From assembly GCA_027422505.1 (NCBI GenBank), contig JAPQWV010001078.1, forward strand, positions 1-64,000: a DNA stretch of 64,000 nucleotides, in the 5' to 3' direction. Origin of the DNA: Craterostigma plantagineum (taxonomy: Eukaryota; Streptophyta; Magnoliopsida; Lamiales; Linderniaceae). Shown one piece after another: positions 12,831 to 22,900 of this stretch. The translations under genes and the position numbers were made by a program. The notes under the pieces were generated by a model, which searched no databases, was not told the DNA's origin, and was given only the letters and a program-made list of their open reading frames with translations. How positions within the stretch are numbered: the stretch's first letter is position 1; each line of letters begins with the position of its first letter.

Positions 12831-13913
12831 TATGAAGGTTTGAATAATATTGATAATTAAATATCTTTTATTTTTAAGTGTTAGAGTGCATATTTAACTT
12901 CCACATAAAGTAATTAATTAATATTTATTGAAAGCTGGTAAATAGAGCGTTGATCAAAGCATTAATGAAAAATAAAGTTTAATAAAGTAATACGTAAAGC
13001 TAGATTGATGAAACAAAGAACAATTAAAAAGCTTTACAATTTCCCATGTTTTTTGCACCCCCAAAGGGGTGCCAATACCAACATCCGAATTTTTTTTACC
13101 AAAATAGAAATGAGAAGAATTATTGGGACGCCCAAAATCGAACGATGGGAAGAATAAGTGGGACGAGGTAGTATATAGTACATATAAACGAATTGACATT
13201 TTATCAGAACAAGTACAAGAAATCTAAAGGGAAAGTGCGTTTTCTGACATATAATTTTAGTGAGGTGACGAACTTTCAGAAATTCAATTGGAGTCGCACA
13301 AAATGGGCAGTCTAACAAGGCAAACCTGCGATGCGATAAACAAAAAACTAATCGGATAATTCGTCTATTTCCTTTGTGTAGGATTGTAATCGCAGTGATA
13401 TCTTTCATCCGAAACAAATTAATGTAATGAGATTTCGGAAGATATCGAGGACCCATACCGGGACAAAAAAAAAAGGAACGGACTTTTGCATGACAAAGTG
13501 CAGCGCCTTTATTTTGCTTTCGATCCGTTAATTATTTCTTTTTATCGCAATGTGAATTCAAGAAAGCTTTCAACAAAGAACATTATTGTTTTTTTCTGTC
13601 AAATACATCGAAAAAGTAAGGATAACAAACAACTACCTTATCAAGTATTTCTCTTTACCCTCTGTTCTTTGTCATATCGAATTATTTCTGCATTACCATA
13701 TCTATCCCATGTGATTTCAATCCAGATTTTTTCGTGACACATAGGCCATTCATGATTTTCACTTCCACAGCACATAGAATATATGCTTTGATTCACAATT
13801 TTTCACTCATTAATGTCGGAAGAGGGAGGTTAGTAAAATCATTACAAGAAGTAGAACTACAAAACAATATTATTTTTACAACTGTTAATGGAAACATACA
13901 AAAACCGTTCAAC
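12831..13913. other. Intergenic, with a possible Stowaway-like MITE end near 13120-13185
   Basis: The segment has a GGGACG...GGGACGAGGTAGTA string at about 13126-13172 that resembles the right end of plant Stowaway/mariner MITEs (inverted end CTCCCTCCGTCCC). No matching left end or clean TA duplication was found. The 140-codon minus-strand frame at 13034-13456 has no family features. Nothing else is recognisable. Confidence 0.3.
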
Positions 13914-14821
13914 TTACAAAAGCGTACCGAGCCCAGCCGAGGAAGGCTGCAAAGATCGAATTCTGATGTCGTATTTTCTCTTACAAGAGATTTCGGCGTC
14001 TGAGGCGAAGCTGATCCATTCTGTTATAAGGTCGTAAGAAGAAGCGCTGACATCTCTAGCAGTTCCAATGCAGGTTCCACATTTCCGACACAAAAGCTTT
14101 GTTCTGTGGGGAAAGAAGCGTCGGGAAATGAACGTAGGCAAGAAGAAGCAATTCAACTTATCGACTCGATTGAATCTGCTCTCATCTACGGCGAAGAAGG
14201 AAAATTCCCTTTTCTGATCGATTTGCTGTACTTGGAACCGATGGTCGATGTGTTACGGCTCGATGAGTTCAGATTCAAATCGTATCCACACGAACCACAG
14301 CTGCTTGAATTAACAAGTAAATGTTTTAAAAATATGGACAGTTTTTAAGGAATCCTTAACACAACTCTCAGCAGGGACCAAATTCCTGTCTATGTTCAGC
14401 CTCATTTCAATCGAACATAAGAAGGCCACTGTAAAAAGGTTTTTCTTGTGCTGCAATGAACTTGAACTTCTCATAAATTGATTATTTCAGAAAAATGGAG
14501 TAGAATTGAACATCAGACCACTAAGCCACGTACGCTTACAATCAGTTGCAAGAACAAGAACTGTCCCTGTCGCGAGATATTCGATTTTTTCTATTGTTTC
14601 TTCTTTAGGCCTTGAATCATATCTCCACCATAAGATGTATGGTATATTCTATTCAAACATCAATCTAATTTCGTGCTTTCATCTAACTGAAATACAGAAT
14701 CTATCAAGCAATATTGAAGAAGAGCGGCGATAATCATTCACCTGTAGGTGACGTCTCGCTGCGAAGAAGCAAACGACGCCGTGTGCCGAAATTTATCGGC
14801 GTACCCATTCGAACTCTCCAT
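13914..14821 (-). CDS. At4g08330-like zinc-ribbon protein, two exons
   Basis: Resembles the family annotated in Arabidopsis as 'uncharacterized protein At4g08330, chloroplastic'; biochemical role unknown. Exon 1 is 14821-14742, starting MESSNGYADKFRHTAS and ending in a CAG/GTGAAT donor. The intron is 14741-14304; exon 2 is 14303-13914. Splicing joins TY and SSCGSCGYDLNL in frame. Exon 2 continues with SRNTSTIGSKYSKSI, then VDESRF, RTKLLCRKCGTCIG and a KYDIRIRSLQPS tail before the stop. Two CxxC pairs (CGSCG and CRKCG) suggest one bound metal. A one-base break lies in the G run read at 14207-14209 (between SIRKG and FSFFAVDE), after which the reading resumes well conserved. Start choice rests on the only upstream ATG giving an in-frame splice. 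Plus-strand frames here are shadows. Confidence 0.87.
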
Positions 14822-15115
14822 CTTTTAACGCCGACGATCGATCAGAGTATTCCTACGCCCGAGCTCAGCTTTCCGTGGCTTTCTCTCTCTACGGTTACGC
14901 TCGGTTCTCCGATTAAAAGGGTGTCGATTTCAGGCGAGTTAGGAAGCTTTTTCGTGTTTGATTTGATTTGTTGAATGATCAATCAATTGTAGTGAGAGCG
15001 GAGGATATCGAAACGGAGAGTCGTCGCCGGGAATGTGGGCCCCACCGACATGCTTGGTGATGTTGACTTTGGTCTCCTTTATTACCGGTAATAATTTACA
15101 TATTCAATTTACTCA
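14822..15115. other. 5' flank of the At4g08330-like gene
   Basis: Presumed 5' UTR and promoter of the minus-strand gene that starts at 14821, with a pyrimidine-rich CTTTCTCTCTCTAC stretch near 14880-14895. No TATA box could be placed with confidence. Confidence 0.35.
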
Positions 15116-15117
15116 TA

Positions 15118-15722
15118 TTAATAAGGCTAAAATCGTGGTTCTGAAGCCGGGTTTTTGAACAGGACCGGAAATTTTAGTGGTTTAAAGGTTTTTGGTTTAA
15201 CCGGTATAAAACAGAAATCAAACCAGAGTCAAACAAGTATATTTAAATATATTTAATATATACTTGTGATTGAATCATTCAAGTAATATAAATTATATAG
15301 ATGTTTATTTAGTAACTTTTGTTCTATATTAGAATTTTATAAAATTGAGGTCAAAATTAAATAAATAAAATGTATGGGTAGTTGAAATTAATTATCCAGG
15401 GCTACAGAAATAAATTTATAAAAGTTGGGGTCAAAAGTGAATAATGTGAAAAAATCTGATCTATTAGTTAATTATTAGAAAATCAAAATACGGTCCATGG
15501 GATTCGAACTCGGCCCATTTTCTTGGAAGTCCACTATCATACCGCTGCACTATATGGGAAACATCTATAAACTCTTTCATTTGCTTTTCCTATACGTCTT
15601 ATTCCTTTTTTTTCTTTTTTTTTTAATAGACTCAGATCGGACCGGAATCGGACCGGATTTTTCGGTCGGTTCAGTGGTTTTCGGCCTGAAACGGCCGGTC
15701 CGGTCCGGTTTTTAAAACCTTA
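15118..15722. mobile_element. Decayed transposon-like segment with ACCGG-rich ends
   Basis: Both ends carry clustered ACCGGT/CCGGTT words in opposite orientation (near 15145-15210 and 15640-15716), with an AT-rich centre. This pattern is common in non-autonomous plant DNA transposons. I could not define exact inverted ends or a target duplication, so class and borders are uncertain. It contains the tRNA-like sequence described separately. Confidence 0.4.
15496..15560 (-). ncRNA. tRNA-like sequence with pol III box A and box B (SINE/tRNA-derived)
   Basis: On the minus strand, TAGTGCAGCGG (15552-15542) fits the box A consensus TRGYNNARNNG, and GTTCGAATC (15509-15501) fits box B GWTCRANNC. The 33-base spacing is normal for an intronless tRNA. 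A complete cloverleaf does not form well, since the acceptor and T stems are weak. I read it as a tRNA-derived relic rather than a working tRNA. Confidence 0.45.
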
Positions 15723-15728
15723 GCTAAA

Positions 15729-17438
15729 GTGCATTCCTCGTGGTTTTGTCGAAATGCACATAAACCTCTGTTGTTTTTTTTGTACGGCAGTACTCGTGGT
15801 TTAACTAATGTTGCACCTTACTTCCCGGCAGAAAGTTGCTAGAAATCGTGAATTTAATAAATATAAGATTAATAATTTTGGTAATTGAGCTTAACTTAAT
15901 AAGTATATCGGTTAGACCTAAGAGAAACCGGATGGATACTAAATAAACGTTCACAAGCGCTATTATAAACCGGATAAAGTAACGTCGAAAAACGCATTGA
16001 AGATTGGAAGAAATGATACTGTATATGCCACGGTGGACAAAGAATTCAAACATCGTTCAAGGGCGGCAAAATGAAGACTCCTGACGAACACATTAATTTA
16101 TGGCTGCAAGGCAATGTCAGTCGAAGTCTAACCAAGCTTAATAAGCAAAAAGCAGAAGGCACGGCGCAAACTGCAGTGAAGACCGGATAATACCCATTTT
16201 GGGTAAGAACATTTTCACGTAATGTCCGGTGCTCAGAACCATCTCACAACGGCTACAAGCTCAGACTTCAAGTATAAATAAGAGGTAAGCCAGCTGGAGA
16301 TGGTTACGACACTCAACAAAGAAACTATTATGAGAGATTTAGCTCAAGCATTTAGCTCTTTTGTGAGAGAAAGAATAAGTGTCGTCCTCACTGCACGAAA
16401 CCTGCTGGGCTAGTGAGTGAGTTTTTTTAATGGACTGTAAAAAGCTCTTGAAAGAGACGGACTGCAAAAAGCTGCCTAGCTGTGGTGTCTAGGAGTTTAG
16501 TTAGCAAGTATAATCGGGGGGTTATATGTGTCAGTCTAGCTATGAAGGTTATACAACGGGGGTTGAATCAAAACCGAATCTTCTAGAGTAGCCTTTCTTG
16601 CGGGAAAAGGGGGAGATGTAAGAGATCTTTTTAGCTCCGAACTTCCATAACAAATCGCTGTGTTTTTCGCATACAAACACTCACACAACACATCGCAGAA
16701 CCGGTCTCAGTCCCAAACTGAACGGTCTCGCTTCCGCACTTACATCTCACAACATATCAAACATCGGTCTCTAACCTTAACCGGTTGAGAACAAAAAATA
16801 TCGAAGTGTTTATTCACCCCCTCTAAACACACACGCCGATCCTAACAGCAGTTTTGACCGAAATTGGATTACACGCGATCTTACTGCAGGTGCGTTAAGC
16901 TTGAACCATATTATTACTGTTAAATGATCAGAATAACCCCAACTATTCACCTTCTTTTCAAATGATAACCTGACCCTCTCTAGCATAAAAACTGTTGCCT
17001 CGGGTTATTATTTGAAAAGAAGATGAATAATTGGGTTATTCTGTTCATTTAACAGTAAATAATATGGTCATTTGAGCGCGTATAAGAGCGCGCGTAATCC
17101 AAATTTCGGGCAAAAACTGATGGCCTGGATTATCATTTGAAAATAAGGTGAATTGTTTGGGTTATTCTGGTCATTCTAACTAATAATATTGTTCAAGCTT
17201 AACCCACATGCAGTAAGAGCGCGTGTGATCCAATTTCGGGCAAAAACTGCTGCCCGGGGGTACGATGCAACATTCGTTAAAACCACAAGGAAGTACGTAC
17301 AATAAAATCACTAACAGAAAGAGATTGCAGTGCGTTCGATAATGATCGAGTGACATTGCTTCTTCAGCCGAAGCGAGGAATCCCTTAGATATGATAAACC
17401 ACGGGCTTTATCATTTCGAAAAAACCACGAGTGAGTGA
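15729..17438. mobile_element. Foldback/MULE-like element with long inverted ends, interrupted
   Basis: The left end (GCATTCCTCGTGGTTTTGTCG, then TAAACCTCTG) and the reverse complement of the right end (TCACTCGTGGTTTTTTCG) match. Further in, GTGGTTTAACTAATGTTGCA pairs with GTGGTTTTAACGAATGTTGCA. Internal blocks containing AAATTGGATYACACGCG and TTCAAATGATAAYCTG also recur in opposite orientations, so most of the element is self-complementary. A copia-type LTR is inserted at about 15832-16847, and the MULE at 17448 sits at its right edge. No coding capacity of its own was seen. Confidence 0.6.
15832..16847 (+). mobile_element. Solo LTR, probably copia/Sirevirus type
   Basis: The right end reads TTTATTCACCCCCTCTAAACAC and closes with ...GATCCTAACA, the usual 3' end of copia LTRs of the Sirevirus group. 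A TATAAATA box at 16273-16280 fits an LTR promoter. The flanking sequence GGCAG/CAGTTTT continues across the insertion when compared with the opposite arm of the host foldback element. No primer-binding site or coding sequence follows. The left border is approximate because I could not find a clear TG start. Confidence 0.5.
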
Positions 17439-17552
17439 TATGCATAAGGGAATTACAATTCACCGCCCCATATTTACTTGTTACCGCCCTAAAGGGCTGG
17501 AAAAAGACGATATTGCCCTTATGATATTTAAATTAATTTAAAAAGAATAAAC

Positions 17553-17560
17553 TATATAAA
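17553..17560 (+). promoter_or_regulatory. TATA box in left MULE terminal repeat
   Basis: TATATAAA lies about 95 bases upstream of the inward-facing ATG at 17655. The right terminal repeat has AATATAAA at the mirrored position (19137-19130, minus strand), also about 95 bases before its ATG. Confidence 0.5.
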
Positions 17561-17654
17561 CAATAAAAATTTCTATTTAAAGTCCTTTTCCACACAATAC
17601 TTTCCAAATCATACATCCAAATCAGACTAAAAGACAGAAAATACTCAAACCGCA

Positions 17655-18266
17655 ATGGATCGCCGACAGGGACAGAGAAAGGGAAAGGGTCTATTCTCAC
17701 GACTAGTAAGTAAATTGTTGTAAAAATCATTTGTACGTAGATGGATTATCGAACACGGGTCGAAATAGTCTTAAAAAAACGGCCGATTGAACGAATTTTA
17801 GGGCCGAAACTCGGCACGGCCAAAACAAAATTTCGGCCGCAACAAGTGACGGCCGACACATAATTTCGGCCGTGTTTGTTGCGGCCGAAATTTTTGTTTC
17901 GGCCGAGCAAGCGCCGGCCGAAATCAAGCTTCGGTCGTGCAGGCGGCGGCCGGCATCGCCATTCGGTCGGGGCAGTGGCGGCCGAATACTGATCGGCCGC
18001 CCATCTTTTGTTTTTGTAAATATATATTTAATTGCAGACTCGGAGTGGGAAGTCCCTACTCAGAGGGAGCAGTAGATCCCCCCCGTTGGAGGGATATGGA
18101 AGCGTCACACGAGGACGCGCGGCGTTGACACATCCGTTCGTAGAGAACGGGAGGAGGAGAGACGGCAGCGAGCGGCTGCTTCTCAGTCCGTATATGCGAT
18201 GATGACGTGCCGGATGATGTAGCATCGTTTTAGTCATCCGATGACGATGTGCCCCGGCCTCCTCAG
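17655..18266 (+). other. Putative inward mini-gene of the MULE, left side
   Basis: An ATG inside the left terminal repeat opens MDRRQGQRKGKGLFSRL and stops exactly at a GTAAGT donor (17706) in phase 0. A possible acceptor TTGCAG precedes a segment at 18038-18266 that ends CCTCAG/GTAATT. One frame of that segment, starting SEWEVPTQREQ, is acidic and Arg-rich but broken. The phase-0 frame is open for about 55 codons (to 18202). No homology to a known transposase or host gene was recognised. Confidence 0.4.
17780..18005. repeat. CGGCCGAAAT palindrome array, left
   Basis: About ten copies of GGCCGAAA or its complement TTTCGGCC, alternating in orientation at roughly 20-base spacing, inside the putative intron of the left mini-gene. 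Locally GC-rich against AT-rich surroundings. Confidence 0.7.
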
Positions 18267-18345
18267 GTAATTTCGTTCTCCTCTATAAACTGACATGCGA
18301 TGTCGTGTCTTAATATACGTAAAAGAAATTAAGTTTATTTTTGCG

Positions 18346-19036
18346 TTATTCGTTATTCCTGGAGGGTGCGCGGGCCACAGCCCGTGGTCCAGAAGACGAT
18401 GAGGTGATCCCTTTTATCTGGGGCACATCGCGCCCCGCATCTCGATGGGTGAGCAGGAGAGGCCCCTGCTGAAGTACCAACATTTCTTTCGCGGAGTTAA
18501 TGGCTTCCATGTCGGTCGGAAATCGTCCTCCTCTGCGAAAATGCTCACTGTAGTTTACCCCGTCGCCGATAAAATTCTCCGGGATGTGGACTTCGCTCTC
18601 CTCGTCTGAAAAAAAAATGACACGGCCGAACAGACATTTCGGCCCCATTTAGAGGCGGCCGAACTACAATTTCGGCCCTCCATGAGAGGGTCGAAATAAA
18701 ATTTCGACCTTGCAGTTTCAGCCGACTTAAGATTTTGGTCGGGACAGCGCCGGTGAACTATATTTTCGGCCCTCTCATGCAGGGCCGAAAATTTTTTTCG
18801 GCCCGCACAAGGTGCGACCGGAAATGATTTTCGGCCGGGCCTTGTTCGGGCCGAAATTATTTTTCGGCCCTCTCATGCAGGGGCGAAAATATTGTTGGGT
18901 GAGCCTTTCTTCAAGCGAATCTGATCCATGTTCGATAATTCATCTACGTAATGAACGAATTTTACGAAAATTTACTTACAGTCGTGCCAATAGACCCTTT
19001 CCTTTGCCCTGTCCCTTTCCCCTGTCGTCGATCCAT
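18346..19036 (-). other. Putative inward mini-gene of the MULE, right side
   Basis: On the minus strand an ATG at 19036 opens MDRRQGKGTGQRKGSIGTT and ends at a GTAAGT donor (exon to 18980), mirroring the left terminal repeat. A pyrimidine tract and TTTTCAG acceptor precede a segment at 18605-18346. Its open frame begins DEESEVHIPENFIGDG and runs uninterrupted to a stop at 18346. The first codons of both second segments align (S/D-E-x-x-E-V), so they may be decayed copies of one another. The frame of the second segment does not match the phase of exon 1 as written. Function unknown. Confidence 0.42.
18620..18895. repeat. CGGCCGAAAT palindrome array, right
   Basis: Mirror of the left array: repeated TTTCGGCCCTCTCATGCAGGGCCGAAAA-type units, alternating orientation, between the right mini-gene's donor and acceptor. 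CTCTCATGCAGGG recurs at about 18770 and 18870. Confidence 0.7.
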
Positions 19037-19388
19037 TGCGATTTGAGTTTTTTTTGTTATGTTTGAATTTGATTTGGATGTGTGATTGCAATATGGAAAG
19101 TGTTGTCTGAAAATGACTTTAAATAGAAATTTATATTCAAAAAGGCAAAATTATCTTTTTTCAGCCCTTTAGAAGGCGGTGACTAGAAAAAAGGGACGGT
19201 GAATAAAAATTCAGTATGCATAATAATGTAATAACTAATATATAACCAAAAAACGGTTGGAACTCGAGAAAATTACTTGCAATAGAATCCAATCCACAAA
19301 TTCAAGAATGATGAAAACAAAGCAACAAACAAGCTGAGGTTTTTTAACTATCAGTGAAATCAGCATCTAAAATGGCCTGAAAAAAGGA

Positions 19389-22159
19389 TCAACCTTGACT
19401 GTTGTTGAGCTCCACCACGCTCTTACTTCGAGAGAAGAACTTTCCAAAACCATTCCTACTCTTCGAAGGGAACATTTGCTGCTGCTGACGACGATGATGA
19501 AGAAGAAGAAGATGCTGAGGATGGCGTCGATTCTTCTGCTTTTCCATTTTCGATGACGTTGCCTGGCGATATTCTTGAAGGATCGATATCATGCTTAGGA
19601 GGGAAGCGTTATTACAAGCTAACCTCCACGTATCTCCTCCATTGCTGGGGAGAGATAAACCTCGAGAGAAACCGGGTATGTTCGAAGTGTCGATTAGGAA
19701 ATCTTCTAATGTTGCGAGAGATTGAAGTTGTTTGTCCCAGCGATGCGATCGTTTTCTGGCATTCGGCGAGCTTATCAGCAGCCACGGCGAGATTTTCCTG
19801 AAATATGTGCCAATGACGTTAATCGTACGTTGCTGAATACATAGTATTTTTGTCTTATTTTTCGTTTTCGAACGAACTGACTATTTTTACTTTATCCCTA
19901 ACCTGCTTTACTTTGAGTTCTTTGTCTGGATTTGGTTTTGACGATCTTCAGTTTCTTGGATCTTCAATGCGAGTTCGTTCTCCAGTTCCTGGCACTTCGA
20001 TCTTAATTCCATCGATAAAGATTGTTCCTTTCTGAGAGCGTCAGTTTCTTGGATCTTCACGGCGAGTTCGTTCTCCAGTTCCTCGCACTTCGATCTGAGT
20101 TCTGCCGATAAAGATTGTTCCTTTCTGAGATGGGCCTCCAAAGATTCGACCTTTTCAGACAAAGTCCTCGATTCTACTTCAACTGTAAGAAACTGAAACT
20201 CGAGCAGTTCCTTAGACTCTTTAACTTCAATCAGCTCCTTCTGCAAGTCTTGGACCTTGTTTTCAGCTTCATCCAGGCATTTCTGGGCTAACCGAGCAAA
20301 CCGTGATTTCATTTAACGAGCTCTCAAGCTCTAACTTCGCTAATCCCATCTTCTCTAACCTAGTCTCAAGTTCAGCTACTCGCTGAGTCATCATTTCGAG
20401 CTCAGCTCTCAGTTGATTATCGACAGATACTGATTCTCCAAGGCGGATTCTGATGTTGTAATGGCTGTGTTCGTATTGCTCTTCATCTCATCAGGTAAAG
20501 CTGCAATCCTCTCCATTTCCAAGAAATCGTCCATCATATCAATATCGATTGAGGAAGAAACTTGATTTTTAGCAGAGTCGAGCTTTTCATTCTTGAACTG
20601 ATCGAGCTCTGCCATTAAAGCTGAAGGCCCATGAGTCCACTTGTTTCTGGCCGAGCCCATTAATTTTCTCGCTTTGCAAACCTTACGAAGTTCTATATAG
20701 CCGTGCTTGGCCTCTCGCAACTGTCCGAATGGCTATCTGTAAGAGACTCTGCATAGTGGTAAGAAGGTGAAGCGGGTTTTTGATTGTTGAACTTTCGAGA
20801 TAAACTTGATTAAGCCTTCTACACTCCGATTCTAGCTTAGCAACTTTTTTAATGCCCTCTAACTGCGACTTGCTGGCTAATTCTGCGGCTTGTGTGCTTA
20901 AGTCTCTCTCGACGGCCATCGCTTCGAATTCCTTGAAGTGGGAATCGAGCGCTTGCTTCAAAGTGGAGTTTTCTTTCTCCAAAGCCTCGAGGAGAAGGCT
21001 TGTGTTAGGATCATTACATTGTGTCTGAAGCTCCAGAATCTGCTTCTCGAGATCTGATTTCGTCGATTCCCATGAGCGTTCTTTCTCTGAGATTGCATCG
21101 GCGATTATCTTCTCTTGATCGTCTCTCGCTTGCCTCAGTTGCCTGACGCATTCTTGAGGGCAGCGTCGAGATGATTGACTCTAACTTCCAAGTTTATGTT
21201 CTGCGTTAGGGCAGCCTCGAGCTGCTGCTTTAGTACAACAACTTCTTTTCGGCCTTTTCCCATCCTATGTATGCAATAATTAAGATTAAGCGGATAACAG
21301 AAGTTCTAAACAACATAAAGTCGCAGAGGAAGAACTGAAATTGTTACCAGCAACAGCTTCTTCAGCAACTTTAGCATGCTGCTTAACTAAGTCTTCTTTG
21401 GCTCAACATTACCAAAGCAGCTGATAGTTTCTCGAGATGATTCATACTTTCCTTCAATGCTTCTTCCTCTGTTGAAGGCTTAGGTGTGGCTTCTGGAGAA
21501 TCAGTGCTGCTTTTAGGAGACGGTTCTCTTACAACCTCCTATTCGAGCCCCATAAAGGAAATAGGTTGAAGTAAGAAATATGAAGACTGGTGGATATCAA
21601 AGGCTTTTTGCTTGAAATGGAAAGAAAAACGAAACCATAGCGATTGTCTGCTTCCTCATAGCACACATGGTATCATATTCACAACAGAAGTTCATCTTAG
21701 AACTTTTCTTTCTCCTTTCCTTTTCTTTTCAAACTCTGAGAGGCAAAGTTCAATGCATCGTCGATTTATCCATTGAATCGAAGAAGAAGAGAAGGAGAAG
21801 AGAAGGAGAAGGAGAAGGAAGAAGGAGAAGGAGAAGGACAACAGAAGGAGAAGGAGAAGGAGAAGGAGAAGAGAAGGAGAAGGAGGAGGAGGAGGAGGAG
21901 GAGAAGGAGGAGGAGGAGAAGGATAAGGAGGAGAAGGAGAAGGAGAAGGAGAAGGAGAAGGAGAAAAGAAGAGAGAAGAAGAAGAAGAAGAAGAAGAAGA
22001 AGAAGAAGATTCACCTGTTCATGGAGTAGCTCTCAGAATGGGAAGATATCACCTTTCATCGGAGTAGCTCTCAGAATGGAAGAAGGTGATTCTGAACTGT
22101 CGCTTTCACATGGACTTCTCTCAGAAGACTTCTTTCCACAACCATTTCTTCTTCTCCAT
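19389..22159 (-). CDS. FPP: Filament-like plant protein (long coiled-coil), four exons
   Basis: FPPs are plant long coiled-coil proteins; a tomato member binds a nuclear-envelope WPP-domain protein. Exon 1 (22159-22053) starts MEKKKWLWK and resumes [15 protein letters not shown] after a one-base break near 22140. This matches the family N-terminus. Exon 2 (about 21540-21351) has [16 protein letters not shown], then [16 protein letters not shown] after a break. Exon 3 (21264-19903) holds [71 protein letters not shown] and repeated KEQSLSxELRSKCxELENEL coils. Exon 4 (19797-19389) has [19 protein letters not shown] and the [11 protein letters not shown] tail. At least four frame breaks interrupt these conserved blocks while all splice sites stay canonical. 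I judge it a genuine gene read through indel errors. Confidence 0.92.
21777..22010. repeat. Purine-rich GAA/GGA/GAG microsatellite in FPP intron 1
   Basis: About 230 bases of nearly pure purine on the plus strand (GAAGGAGAAGGAG, GAGGAGGAG and GAAGAAGAAG blocks) within the first intron of the FPP gene (21541-22052). The Glu/Lys/Arg- or Leu-rich frames across it are artefacts of the repeat. Next to it, GGAGTAGCTCTCAGAATGG is duplicated in tandem (about 22024-22080). Confidence 0.9.
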
Positions 22160-22900
22160 CTCTCAATTAAATCTCTCCAAATAACTCTTACGATATCGTC
22201 GAATCTCACCTGCATTTTACATCCGTTCTTTCAGATCACTCTGATGAAAACCGAAATCCATTTACCGAGTGAATAAACGCTACAGATGAAAACCCAATTG
22301 CAATATCGCATGATAGAACAGTTAATAGAAAACCTGAGCTTGAGATAACGGAAGCGAAGATAAGCCCAGCTCGAAGATAGCAACTTGAGCAACCCATCCA
22401 ACTTCAATACTAAAAAACACACAAAATTCCAGCTGAATGAGCTCGATTCACTTCATGGGCTTGCTTCTCATAAAGAAACGAGGAACGTTGACGGAGATCT
22501 GAGATGTGTAAATCTAGATTCGCTAAACAATCTTCTCTGCAGTAAAAAAAAAAAAGAATTGATTTGTTTTTTAAATCCTCGAGAAGCAGAGCATTGATGT
22601 TATGGTGTTTTCACAGTGGAGAATGAGCCAAGCACTTTTCAGCTTTTTTCTATGAGGAAATTTATTACAATATATATTTATATTTTCCAATTTCTGTTTT
22701 TCATTTTCTTTTCGTCTCTTTAGTTATTTTGAAATCTAAGGATTCTCATTGCCTCCCGCCCATTAATGAGGACGTCGCATGCGTCCTAGATTTTAAATTA
22801 AGGGAAGATTTTTGTTCGGGCCCCCTAATATTTTGATTTACCCGTCGGATCCTGTCAGAAATTAAATAAGTTTAAGAGACCTACTTTTATAAAATTCAGA
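22160..22900. other. 5' flank of FPP
   Basis: Expected 5' UTR and promoter of the minus-strand FPP gene, with a pyrimidine/purine-biased stretch and an A run at 22546-22556. No other gene or repeat recognised. AT-rich sequence of the next repeat region begins near 22900. Confidence 0.4.

Larger units (their letters stand above)
17448..19214. mobile_element. Mutator-like element with perfect 9-bp TSD (TATGCATAA)
   Basis: Flanked by identical TATGCATAA at 17439-17447 and 19215-19223, the 9-bp duplication typical of Mutator-like elements. Inverted ends are long, about 250 bases: the left begins GGGAATTACAATTCACCGCC, and the right, read inward, begins CTGAATTTTTATTCACCGTC. Both contain CTAAAGGGCTG, TTTCTATTTAAAGTC, a TATA box and an ATG. 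The 1.77-kb length is too short for a transposase gene and none is visible. The centre holds two arrays of CGGCCGAAAT palindromes and two exon-like segments facing each other. Confidence 0.85.

Noticed and set aside
13034..13456. 140-codon open frame on the minus strand
   Set aside because: No domain, signal peptide or family resemblance; codon content looks random, and it overlaps a probable MITE end.
14106..14974. Plus-strand frames at 14106-14348 and 14714-14974
   Set aside because: They are shadows of the minus-strand At4g08330-like gene, whose two exons splice in frame and match its family.
21667..22276. Long Glu/Lys/Arg-rich and Leu-rich frames
   Set aside because: They arise from the purine microsatellite in the FPP intron, open in several frames on both strands.
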